Positions 44,543 through 52,097 of a DNA stretch of 64,000 nt are shown one piece after another (within the stretch, counting starts at the first letter, position 1; the number at the start of each line of letters is the position of its first letter). The notes below the pieces were generated by a model. It was given only the letters and a program-made list of their open reading frames with translations, had not been told where the DNA came from and made no database searches. Made by a program: the position numbers and the translations under genes. Source of the DNA: Geomobilimonas luticola. GTDB taxonomy: Bacteria; Desulfobacterota; Desulfuromonadia; Geobacterales; Geobacteraceae. Location of the stretch: the NCBI RefSeq assembly GCF_018476905.1, contig NZ_JAHCVK010000002.1:186001-250000 (forward strand). The letters are read 5' to 3'.

Positions 44543-44571
44543 TAGCTACACAATCATGGAGAGAAAGTCAA
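44543..44571 (-). promoter_or_regulatory. Candidate sigma-70 promoter of riboswitch 3
   Basis: On the minus strand TTGACT (44571-44566), a 17-nt spacer and TAGCTA (44548-44543) stand just upstream of aptamer 3. No Crp-type palindrome is nearby, unlike the other two cGAMP leaders. Confidence 0.5.
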
Positions 44572-44591
44572 TAGAAATATTACGCTATGTT

Positions 44592-45314
44592 TTACAAGCA
44601 TTGTAATTTATTGAAGAAATTTGGTTTGACGAGGATGTTCTTGTTGGTGAGGATTTCGATTTCGCCATCGTTTGTGAGCTTTCCAAGCAGGCGGGTAGCT
44701 GTTTCGCGGGATACTGAGGCATAATCGGCTATTTGCTTGTGGGTCAGTTTCAATGAAATCATAACCCCCCTCTGGTCCTTTATCCCATAGAGCCTGGCCA
44801 TGCTGTTGAGCACTTCCCTGAGCCGTTGTTCTGCATTTGCAAAGCTCATGGCCTTGAGCATCAAGAGCGATTCCCTGAATCTCGCACAGAGCATGGTGAT
44901 GATATTCAAGAGCACATTGTTGTTTTTCAGCATGAATTTTTCAAAGTCCTGTTTGGCGAGAAGACCAATTTCCGTGTCTTCCATGGCAATGACCGATGCG
45001 GGAGCTGTTTTCCCGTCCAGGAGGCCCATCTCGCCAAAAAAATCCCCCCTTTTGTGAATGGCCAGTATCCGCTCCTTGCCATCCTCGCTCTGGTGAACTG
45101 CCCGTACCTTGCCGGAATAAACGACATACATGTAATTGGGCGTATCTTCCTCGAACAGCACCACCTGGTTTTTGTTTATACGTTTGGGGACCAGGAGCTT
45201 TTCGATTTCAGCAAGTTCATTCTTGTTCATACATGAAAAAAACGGAATGTTCTTGAGCACTTCCGCTGAGCGTGATTTTTGCCTGACAGTGAAAGGTTGC
45301 ACATATGCGCTCAT
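44592..45314 (-). CDS. Crp/Fnr-family transcription regulator
   Basis: A 240-aa regulator. The cyclic-nucleotide-binding fold covers about residues 20-140 and a winged helix-turn-helix about 165-235. The recognition helix is VSRETATRLL with Arg203, Glu204 and Arg208, the same trio that lets E. coli CRP read TGTGA. The phosphate-binding cassette is GEMGLLDGKTAPAS: Glu95 is kept but the usual Arg is Ala104, so cAMP binding is doubtful. The Fnr iron-sulfur Cys set is absent. ATG 45314 has GGGAGGG upstream; the long upstream frame lies in the promoter. Two TGTGA-N6-TCACA sites lie nearby. Confidence 0.9.
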   Translation of the reverse strand: MSAYVQPFTVRQKSRSAEVLKNIPFFSCMNKNELAEIEKLLVPKRINKNQVVLFEEDTPNYMYVVYSGKVRAVHQSEDGKERILAIHKRGDFFGEMGLLDGKTAPASVIAMEDTEIGLLAKQDFEKFMLKNNNVLLNIITMLCARFRESLLMLKAMSFANAEQRLREVLNSMARLYGIKDQRGVMISLKLTHKQIADYASVSRETATRLLGKLTNDGEIEILTNKNILVKPNFFNKLQCL

Positions 45315-45342
45315 AGTCAAAGCCCTCCCTGAGTATAAGGTA

Positions 45343-45370
45343 ATTATAATTAGTCGTGATTCAGTGTCAA
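45343..45370 (-). promoter_or_regulatory. Sigma-70 promoter of the Crp-like gene
   Basis: TTGACA (45370-45365) and TATAAT (45348-45343), both perfect consensus, are spaced by 16 nt on the minus strand, 28 nt before the ATG. Confidence 0.8.
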
Positions 45371-45392
45371 GGTGCGGGCTGCCTATAAGTCC

Positions 45393-45421
45393 TTGCAGGA
45401 TAACGATTTGTGGAGTATATA
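45393..45421 (+). promoter_or_regulatory. Sigma-70 promoter of the HD-GYP gene
   Basis: TTGCAG (45393-45398), a 17-nt spacer and TATATA (45416-45421) precede the ATG at 45463. It is divergent from the Crp-like gene promoter in the same 148-bp region. Confidence 0.65.
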
Positions 45422-45462
45422 TAGGCATCCGACGGCATGTGGAAACTGAAAGAGAGGCACCG

Positions 45463-46653
45463 ATGTCCCAGGAACTTTGCGAAATGTCCCTGCGACAGAC
45501 ACAGGAGCTGCTGAAGCTTACCGACGAGGCGTTGCAGGAAATCTGCTGCAAGCGCTTTACGGGGGAGGAGCTTTCAGTCAAGGCGCTCCAGATGGTTCTG
45601 AAAGGGAAGGGGAAACGAGGCCCCGCCAGTGTTTTCGTTGCGTTCAACGGGAAAGGCGATAGTGTGCTGCGCGGCCGCGTTTTCCATCTCCGTGATGGGG
45701 AAATTGCGGAACGTTCGGAAGAAATTGCCGTCAACACTTTAACCGACTATGCAACTTTTGCCGGTATCATCGATACGCATGCCGATGTTGTCGTTTCCAA
45801 CTGGAGTGACAGTTGCGAATCGGTAGAAAATTACCAGGATTTTTTCCCCAATGCCGTCAAGGCGTTTGTTGGCGATGTGATCAGGAACTTCGTCACCTAC
45901 CGTATAAGCGGGGAAATGCCGGGTGTCATAATCGCTTTCAATTATCCTGGACGTGCCACCGATTATGATGCCGATGTTCTCCGTGGCCTTGCGGTAGTGA
46001 TCGGCTCCGTATTCACCATCTCCGACCAGATGAGGGAAACGGAAAAGGCCTTCATCTACACCATCGAAGCTTTGGCCAGAGCCTGTGAGGCGGCTGAGGA
46101 AGATACCGGCAGGCACATAATCCGTGTTAACCGCTATGCCGGTGCCCTTGCGGCAAATATGGGGCTACCTGCCGACTATGTTGAAGTTATTGCCTATTCG
46201 GCACAGATGCACGATGTGGGGAAAATCAAAGTTCCCGCGGCAATCCTGCTCAAGGAAAGCCCTCTGGATAAACAGGAATTGGACATCATCAAGATGCACC
46301 CGGTGTACGGCGAACAGATACTGGGGGATTCGCCGCGTTTGCGCATTGCACGAGAAATCGCCATCTCCCACCACGAGAATTGGGATGGAAGCGGTTATCC
46401 CAACGGCTTGCGGGGAGAAGACATCCCGTTATCGGGACGCATTGTCAAGCTAGCTGATGTCTACGACGCGCTCCGGTCGCGGCGGAGCTACAAACCACCT
46501 CTGAGTCATGCCGAGGCGATTGGCGTGTTTCGTGACGGAGATCACCGCATCAACCCCCGGAACCACTTCGATCCGAGCCTGCTGACCCTGTTTTTCAAGA
46601 TCGAGCATATGTTTGAAAAAATATACGATAGCTTCGCCGGCGATAATCTTTGA
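45463..46653 (+). CDS. HD-GYP domain phosphodiesterase with N-terminal sensor domain
   Basis: A 396-aa protein. Residues 1-190 form a GAF-like sensory region without membrane segments. The HD-GYP domain follows: EDTGRHIIRVNRYAG, the metal pair in QMHDVGKIKVP, HHENWDGSGYPNGLRGEDIP with the GYP motif, and KLADVYDALRSRR. Such enzymes hydrolyse c-di-GMP, and some hydrolyse 3',3'-cGAMP; specificity cannot be told here. AGAGAGG precedes the ATG at 45463. Divergent from the Crp-like gene and near four cyclic-dinucleotide riboswitches, it may be the local off-signal. Confidence 0.9.
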   Translation: MSQELCEMSLRQTQELLKLTDEALQEICCKRFTGEELSVKALQMVLKGKGKRGPASVFVAFNGKGDSVLRGRVFHLRDGEIAERSEEIAVNTLTDYATFAGIIDTHADVVVSNWSDSCESVENYQDFFPNAVKAFVGDVIRNFVTYRISGEMPGVIIAFNYPGRATDYDADVLRGLAVVIGSVFTISDQMRETEKAFIYTIEALARACEAAEEDTGRHIIRVNRYAGALAANMGLPADYVEVIAYSAQMHDVGKIKVPAAILLKESPLDKQELDIIKMHPVYGEQILGDSPRLRIAREIAISHHENWDGSGYPNGLRGEDIPLSGRIVKLADVYDALRSRRSYKPPLSHAEAIGVFRDGDHRINPRNHFDPSLLTLFFKIEHMFEKIYDSFAGDNL

Positions 46654-46731
46654 CGTTTCAGCTATTTTGCTTTTGACACCGAAGAAAAAATCTATTAATT
46701 ATAAACGCAACATAAAACCAAGGAGACGAGG

Positions 46732-47688
46732 ATGTTCCTGCTTCCCAAAGGAAATCCGCTGTACGAGAACATTCCTGCCGCAAAAATCAAATTGCCGGAA
46801 ATGCTCGAAAAGCTGAAGAATGGTAGCTTCACCGGTTACCTAAACTTTACTTTTCCCACATCGACTGCCATTCTTTTTTTTGAAGGCGGGAAACTCATCA
46901 GCGCATTGCTGGAGCGTGGATCCACGCGGCAGACCGGCTTCGAGGCGATGGCCGGACTCTGCAACAACATCATGGCAGGTGGCGGCAGCCTCAATGTGTA
47001 TCGTCTGTCAAAGGACCTTACCATGGGGCTTCATGCTCTATTGCACGGGGAGATGCTCTACCGCGGTCAGGAAGTAAAGCTCATAGATATAAAAGGGCTG
47101 CTGGAAAAGGTCAAGGCACAGCGACTGAACGGCTGTCTTCGCATATATACCGATGAACGGTCGGCGCTCATCTTTTACAAGGATGGTTCGCCACTCGGTT
47201 TTTTCCATGACGGCACCCAGGATATCGATACGTCCGCGACCGAATCCCAGAAAATTGCCGGTCTTCCCGGTGCTAAAATCGATGTTCTCTCCACCCAGAG
47301 TGCAGACGAGTTGATGGACTACGATCTGCTGGAGATGGTCAATATTGACAAACTCTGGGGGTCGACGGAAGCGCGTTATGCGGCGGAAATCAACCAGATG
47401 AAGCGGGACGGTCAGGAGCGCGAAATCAAAGAGCGTGAATCCCGACTGAAAGAACTGGAAGACGACCTGAAAGAAGTTGCGTCTGCCTACCTCGGAAAAA
47501 TGGGGCGAACTCTCGTTGAAAAGGAGCTGGGCGGGGTAGGAGGTCGTGAGGCTCTGCAAAAAGAGGAGAGCGTGATTACGTTCCTAGCCGGTGTGGAAAA
47601 GAGTGCCAAGCTGTTGACCAGTCTTACCAAGCTCAAAGAGATGGTGGAAACCATGAAAAGTGAAATTTCAAATCGGGCAAAAGCTTGA
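46732..47688 (+). CDS. Double DUF4388/PATAN-like domain protein
   Basis: A 318-aa cytosolic protein. Two related modules are seen: LPEMLEKLKNGSFTGYLNF with AILFFEGGKLISALLE, and IKGLLEKVKAQRLNGCLRIY with ALIFYKDGSPLGFFHDG. These match the DUF4388/PATAN-type fold often found in bacterial signalling and motility proteins. A charged coiled coil follows (about 230-260), then a C-terminal helical tail. AAGGAGACGAGG precedes the ATG. It starts 78 bp after the HD-GYP gene in the same direction, suggesting a signalling link. Confidence 0.7.
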   Translation: MFLLPKGNPLYENIPAAKIKLPEMLEKLKNGSFTGYLNFTFPTSTAILFFEGGKLISALLERGSTRQTGFEAMAGLCNNIMAGGGSLNVYRLSKDLTMGLHALLHGEMLYRGQEVKLIDIKGLLEKVKAQRLNGCLRIYTDERSALIFYKDGSPLGFFHDGTQDIDTSATESQKIAGLPGAKIDVLSTQSADELMDYDLLEMVNIDKLWGSTEARYAAEINQMKRDGQEREIKERESRLKELEDDLKEVASAYLGKMGRTLVEKELGGVGGREALQKEESVITFLAGVEKSAKLLTSLTKLKEMVETMKSEISNRAKA

Positions 47689-47755
47689 ACCGGAAGTGAA
47701 ACGGCTTCTGCCTGGAATGCTGTTGGTTTGATTTGCACTAAACCGGAGGGTAAAA

Positions 47756-48484
47756 ATGGATGATATTGGTAATCTTATAGGAATTATCCAGGTAGTATTC
47801 TGGTTGTTGGCCGGCGGGATGAGTTTCTACTTCAGTATTGGCAACGCTCGTGTTTGGACGAGCATATCCGTCGGGTTTTTTCTGATTTTTCTGAGTCAGT
47901 TCTACCTGCTCGCACCATGGGCTGATTACACGCGGCTCGAAGCTGTGCACTACATCATCGGTACGGTCGCCATCATGGTCATGACCCACGGTTTTCAGGA
48001 GTACTACGTATTCAGCCGGACGCTGGACATCGGGGGGAGCAAGGCGGCTGTATATCTGGGGACACTCGGGGTGATCTGTGTCTCATCCGTATTCATCTTC
48101 ATCAATCCCGAACCGACGTATACGGTCCTTCGGAATATAAGAATGATTGAGAATGCCAGTTGGGTATTTCTGGCTGTCATCAATATCGACCTCATCCGGA
48201 AGATATACGTCCAGATACGGGATTCGGTCATTTCCAAGGGATTTGTGGCGTTCGGGATCGTCTTCTTTTTCATCTTTCTCTGGAAGGGGTCGGAACTCTA
48301 CCTGCAGGTTTTCTGCTGGGATAACGACTGGCACATCTTTGCCACCAATAATGGTATCGCCGATACTGTCGATCTCTACTCCGACCGTATTGCATTCTCT
48401 TTGCTGGTAAACCAGATCGGCGGGATGCTGTCCGCACTTTCGGTCGGCGGAACGTTCATTTATCTCTATCGGTTGCTCAGGTAG
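47756..48484 (+). CDS. Seven-helix membrane protein of unknown function
   Basis: A 242-aa protein with seven predicted membrane helices and short loops, ending IYLYRLLR. The topology resembles membrane sensor modules usually fused to kinases or cyclases, but no catalytic domain is attached. It follows the DUF4388-like gene by 67 bp and converges with the small gene at 48714. I do not recognise a family. Confidence 0.65.
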   Translation: MDDIGNLIGIIQVVFWLLAGGMSFYFSIGNARVWTSISVGFFLIFLSQFYLLAPWADYTRLEAVHYIIGTVAIMVMTHGFQEYYVFSRTLDIGGSKAAVYLGTLGVICVSSVFIFINPEPTYTVLRNIRMIENASWVFLAVINIDLIRKIYVQIRDSVISKGFVAFGIVFFFIFLWKGSELYLQVFCWDNDWHIFATNNGIADTVDLYSDRIAFSLLVNQIGGMLSALSVGGTFIYLYRLLR

Positions 48485-48504
48485 CCGGTTCGGACCTGAT
48501 TCGG

Positions 48505-48714
48505 TCATTCCTCCTTAGTGATCCGTATCACCTGGAGAACACCGGGCATCGATTCGATCGTCCTGATGTCGAGCGTGTCCGTGTCGCCGATTACGCCGAT
48601 GATGATACGGTTGGCACCAGTTGATTGGTGAATGTCAAAATTTTTGGTTATCAAATATTCCTTGACCTGATCAAGCGCCGATTCGTCGGCGCTTTTTTTC
48701 ATGATAATCAGCAC
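48505..48714 (-). CDS. Stand-alone DAHP-synthase-type regulatory (ferredoxin-like) domain
   Basis: A 69-aa protein: MLIIMKKSADESALDQVKEY, IIIGVIGDTDTLD and IESMPGVLQVIRITK match the N-terminal ferredoxin-like/ACT-type domain that precedes the barrel in DAHP synthases. The catalytic domain is absent here. It lies 37 bp downstream of the chorismate mutase gene on the same strand, so a free regulatory subunit for aromatic biosynthesis is likely. Confidence 0.75.
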   Translation of the reverse strand: MLIIMKKSADESALDQVKEYLITKNFDIHQSTGANRIIIGVIGDTDTLDIRTIESMPGVLQVIRITKEE

Positions 48715-48751
48715 GTAAGTTCCTCCTCGGATTTATACGGTTTCCCCGCAG

Positions 48752-49030
48752 CTAATTTCTTTCCTGATTCGTCATGATTCTTTCCAGGCGCCGCGACTCG
48801 TCGATCACCCGTTCGAACAGTCTGACAATGGCCTGATCGTCCAAAGGCCCCGGATTTTCTCCCTTCATTCGCGTGAATATGCGTTTCTCACGGGCAGGGT
48901 CGTAAACCGGCAGGTGCAACCCCTTTTTTATCTCGCCAATCCTGAGAGCGAGTGTGGCCCGTTCGTTAAATATGCGAAGGAGTTCACTGTCCAGCCGGTC
49001 TATTTCCTGCCTGATTTCATCGATAGTCAT
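48752..49030 (-). CDS. Chorismate mutase (AroQ type)
   Basis: A 92-aa all-helical protein: IDEIRQEIDRLDSELLRIFN, ERATLALRIGEIKKG and YDPAREKRIFTRM. It carries the Arg, Lys and Glu pattern of AroQ mutases, which convert chorismate to prephenate. GAGGT lies ahead of the ATG at 49030; the frame upstream overlaps nadB. It is 7 bp downstream of nadB and probably co-transcribed. Confidence 0.9.
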   Translation of the reverse strand: MTIDEIRQEIDRLDSELLRIFNERATLALRIGEIKKGLHLPVYDPAREKRIFTRMKGENPGPLDDQAIVRLFERVIDESRRLERIMTNQERN

Positions 49031-49037
49031 GAGTACC

Positions 49038-50633
49038 TCAGAAATTTTTCTTGATGAAAGTGTCCTTCTTGCAGTGAACATCGTCCCGTTCCGGATAATC
49101 GATGTTGTAATGCAGTCCACGGGATTCCTTGCGGTTCTGGGCGCAGCGCACGATCAGTTCTGCTACGGTGGCGATATTGCGCAGTTCGATGAGATCGGAG
49201 GTGATGATGAAGTCCCAGTAATAGTCGTCGATTTCTTCCTGGATCAACTTGATCCTGTTCAAGGCCCGTTCGAGACGTTTTGTGGAACGGACGATGCCGA
49301 CGTAATTCCACATGAAACGGCGAATTTCATCCCAGTTCTGGGAAACCACCACCATTTCATCGCTGTTTGTGGCGGTACTGGCGTCCCACACGGGGATTTC
49401 GGGAAAATCGAAATGGTTGGTGCCGAGTTGCTCTATGGCGTGTTTGTAGGCACGTCCGGCGTAGACTGCCGCTTCGAGCAGTGAGTTGCTGGCCAGCCTG
49501 TTTGCCCCGTGGAGACCGGTAAAAGCCACTTCACCGATCGCATAGAGGTGCTGGATATCGGTTTCGGCGTTCAGGTCAACGGCGACGCCACCGCAGAGGT
49601 AGTGGGCCGCCGGAACGACCGGCAGCCCCTCTTTTGTCATGTCGAGACCGTATTCGAGACAGGTCTGGTAGATGTTGGGAAAACGGCTACGGACGTACTC
49701 CGGGTCCTTGTGAGTGATATCCAGATAGACACAGTCATCGCCGTGGGTTTTCATTTCGTTGTCAATGGCACGCGCCACGATGTCGCGGGGGGCCAGATCC
49801 TTCAGGTGATGATATTTCTCCATGAATGCGGTACCGTCCCGACGACGCAGGATTGCCCCTTCGCCCCGGACCGCTTCCGAGATCAAGAATGATTTTGCAT
49901 GGGGATGGAAGAGGGTGGTGGGGTGGAACTGCATGAACTCCATGTTGGCGATGGTTGCACCTGCCCGGTAGGCCATGGCAACGCCGTCGCCTGTGGCGAC
50001 ATCGGGGTTACAGGTATAGAGATAGACCTTGCCCGCGCCGCCAGTGGCCAGCAGGGTTATCTTGGCGGCGAAGGTCTTCACCGCGCCACTCCCTATGTCA
50101 AGGACATGGGCGCCGAGACAGCGATTCGGTTTCACGCGTTTCTTGGCGATCTTGGCTTCGGTGATAAGGTCGATGCCTATGTGGTGTTCAAAGATGGTTA
50201 TATTCGGGTTCTCGCGAGCTGCCGCCACGAGTGCCCGTTCGATTTCCCGCCCGGTGACGTCGTCGGCGTGGAGTATGCGCCGCTGACTGTGCCCTCCTTC
50301 CCGGGTAAGGTCATAGCTGTCCCCCTTGGTGGTAAATTCAACTCCCCAGTCGATAAGGTTGCGGATGGTTTGAGGCCCTTCTTCGACCACCATGCGGACC
50401 ACATCCTCGTGGCAAATGCCGGCGCCGGCGACCAGGGTATCGTCAACGTGGGCGTCGAACGTGTCTTCCTGCGAGAAAACGGAAGCAATTCCGCCTTGGG
50501 CGTAATTCGTTGCCGACTCGGTAATTTCACGCTTGGTGACCAGCGATACCTTCCCGTGGGCAGCTGCCCTCAAAGCAAATGAAAGTCCGGCGATACCGCT
50601 GCCTATGACCAGAAAATCGCTTTCCAACTTCAT
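49038..50633 (-). CDS. nadB: L-aspartate oxidase
   Basis: NadB (531 aa) oxidises aspartate to iminoaspartate with FAD, the first step to NAD in the cytosol. FAD-binding DFLVIGSGIAGLSFALRAA, EGGHSQRRILHADDVTGREI, QFHPTTLF, the active-site stretch LISEAVRGEGAILRRRDG, and HYLCGGVAVD are all typical. Length is normal. It heads a minus-strand transcript with chorismate mutase and the DAHP-type domain, driven by a strong promoter at 50680-50708. Confidence 0.95.
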   Translation of the reverse strand: MKLESDFLVIGSGIAGLSFALRAAAHGKVSLVTKREITESATNYAQGGIASVFSQEDTFDAHVDDTLVAGAGICHEDVVRMVVEEGPQTIRNLIDWGVEFTTKGDSYDLTREGGHSQRRILHADDVTGREIERALVAAARENPNITIFEHHIGIDLITEAKIAKKRVKPNRCLGAHVLDIGSGAVKTFAAKITLLATGGAGKVYLYTCNPDVATGDGVAMAYRAGATIANMEFMQFHPTTLFHPHAKSFLISEAVRGEGAILRRRDGTAFMEKYHHLKDLAPRDIVARAIDNEMKTHGDDCVYLDITHKDPEYVRSRFPNIYQTCLEYGLDMTKEGLPVVPAAHYLCGGVAVDLNAETDIQHLYAIGEVAFTGLHGANRLASNSLLEAAVYAGRAYKHAIEQLGTNHFDFPEIPVWDASTATNSDEMVVVSQNWDEIRRFMWNYVGIVRSTKRLERALNRIKLIQEEIDDYYWDFIITSDLIELRNIATVAELIVRCAQNRKESRGLHYNIDYPERDDVHCKKDTFIKKNF

Positions 50634-50679
50634 GGAGTCCCCCTCGTCAGATGCTGATTTGATGTCGTCAAGAGCGAGA

Positions 50680-50708
50680 ATTATTTACCCCCTCACGTAA
50701 TTTGTCAA
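50680..50708 (-). promoter_or_regulatory. Sigma-70 promoter of nadB
   Basis: Perfect TTGACA (50708-50703), 17-nt spacer and AATAAT (50685-50680) on the minus strand, 46 nt before the nadB ATG. Confidence 0.75.
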
Positions 50709-50749
50709 GGCATTTTAAGGTGTTATCGTTTGTGGAGAGAAGTTTGACC

Positions 50750-50778
50750 TTGCCAATAGGTGTTACTTGGTCTATAAA
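50750..50778 (+). promoter_or_regulatory. Sigma-70 promoter of the lytic transglycosylase gene
   Basis: TTGCCA (50750-50755), 17-nt spacer and TATAAA (50773-50778), 58 nt before the chosen GTG start. Confidence 0.65.
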
Positions 50779-50836
50779 TTGAATGGATTACGTGAAATGA
50801 GCTGAATTCATGAAGAAAGACAAGGAGGCATTCAGG

Positions 50837-51448
50837 GTGAACAGGTCCAGTCTGCTGCTAATCATAGTGACACAATGTGCGCTGCTGTCCGGGAGCGCTG
50901 TGCTGTCGGCAGCCGACATCTACAGATACGAAGACGACAGCGGCGTTGTCCATTTCACCGACGCACCTACCGACCATCGTTTCAAGATATTCATGCGTGA
51001 CATAAAGAAAGATCGAAAACTGCGTACCAACTTCAAGCTGACCAACTGTGTCCGCAATCCCGAGGAATTCGATCCGATCATTAATGCCTGTGCTCTGGAG
51101 TTCGGGGTGGATAAATCGCTCGTAAAGGCGGTTATTCATGCCGAATCAGGGTACGATCCCAATGCCGTTTCCCGTAAAGGTGCGAGTGGTTTGATGCAGC
51201 TCATGCCGAAGACAGCCCAGGATCTGAAAGTCAGCAACAGCTTTGATCCAAGGGAAAATATTCGTGGTGGCGTCCGTTATCTGAAATTCCTTCTTACCAC
51301 ATTCAAGGGGGATGAGCGGCTTGCCCTTGCCGCTTACAATGCGGGATTGACGAAAGTGGCCCAGCATGGCGGCGTGCCGCCCTATGCGGAAACGCAAAAC
51401 TATGTCAGCAAGGTTCTCAGTTACAAACAATCCTACAATGGTCGCTGA
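50837..51448 (+). CDS. Lytic transglycosylase with DUF4124 head
   Basis: A 203-aa periplasmic protein. Signal peptide (LLLIIVTQCALLSGSAVLSA), then a short DUF4124-like segment (DIYRYEDDSGVVHFTDAP), then an SLT domain: VIHAESGYDPNAVSRKGASG with the catalytic Glu, LMQLMPKTAQDL and LALAAYNAG. It cleaves peptidoglycan. GTG 50837 is chosen because AAGGAGG stands 8 nt upstream and the signal peptide then starts cleanly; ATG 50810 is in frame but lacks a ribosome site. Confidence 0.9.
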   Translation: MNRSSLLLIIVTQCALLSGSAVLSAADIYRYEDDSGVVHFTDAPTDHRFKIFMRDIKKDRKLRTNFKLTNCVRNPEEFDPIINACALEFGVDKSLVKAVIHAESGYDPNAVSRKGASGLMQLMPKTAQDLKVSNSFDPRENIRGGVRYLKFLLTTFKGDERLALAAYNAGLTKVAQHGGVPPYAETQNYVSKVLSYKQSYNGR

Positions 51449-51461
51449 ATAAGGATGTTTC

Positions 51462-52055
51462 ATGCTCCTGGACAACCGTAGCCCCATCTGGAACATCCCC
51501 AACATTCTTACCTTGCTCCGTATCGCGGCGATCCCGGTGCTGGCCGTCCTCCTCCTCTCTCCTTCCCGGGAGGCTGGTTTCTGGGCGGCGGCACTCTTTG
51601 CCGTGGCGTCCATTACCGACTGGCTCGACGGTTACCTTGCCCGCCGGATGGGAATTGTCACGGTTTTCGGAAAATTCCTCGACCCGATTGCCGACAAACT
51701 GATCGTCATGGCGGCACTCATCATGATTCTTCCCTATGGCCGTGTTCCTGCCTGGATGGTGCTCGTGATACTCGGTCGCGAGATCATCATAACCGGTCTG
51801 CGTGGCATCGCCTCCACCGAGGGAATCGTCATCTCCGCCAGCGATCTGGGGAAATTCAAGACCATTTTTCAGCTTGTTGCCATCATCGCTCTTCTTCTTC
51901 ACTATGACTATCGCTGGTTTTTCTCCATCGACCATCCCTGGTTGTATGTCAATATGCACAACGTCGGCATGTTCTATCTCTGGATCGCCACCATCATCAC
52001 CATATGGTCGGGTGTCGATTATCTGGTCAAATACATGCGTGTCATAGCCAAGTAA
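51462..52055 (+). CDS. pgsA: CDP-diacylglycerol--glycerol-3-phosphate 3-phosphatidyltransferase
   Basis: A 197-aa membrane enzyme of phosphatidylglycerol synthesis. The CDP-alcohol phosphotransferase signature D-x2-DG-x2-AR-x8-G-x3-D-x3-D is complete in DWLDGYLARR to DPIADK. Preceded by NIPNILTLLRIAAIPVL, the usual opening. Several hydrophobic helices are present and the length is typical. It follows the transglycosylase by 13 bp. Confidence 0.93.
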   Translation: MLLDNRSPIWNIPNILTLLRIAAIPVLAVLLLSPSREAGFWAAALFAVASITDWLDGYLARRMGIVTVFGKFLDPIADKLIVMAALIMILPYGRVPAWMVLVILGREIIITGLRGIASTEGIVISASDLGKFKTIFQLVAIIALLLHYDYRWFFSIDHPWLYVNMHNVGMFYLWIATIITIWSGVDYLVKYMRVIAK

Positions 52056-52097
52056 TTGTTATTGCCCCCTCCTGCATGAATTCTCTTGAGGTTGACC

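Noticed and set aside
44826-45256. Plus-strand frames opposite the Crp-like gene
   Set aside because: They overlap a gene with clear cyclic-nucleotide-binding and helix-turn-helix domains and a consensus promoter; no independent evidence.
49899-50582. Plus-strand frame of 227 aa inside nadB
   Set aside because: It is the shadow of nadB, which has complete FAD and active-site motifs; the frame has no family features.
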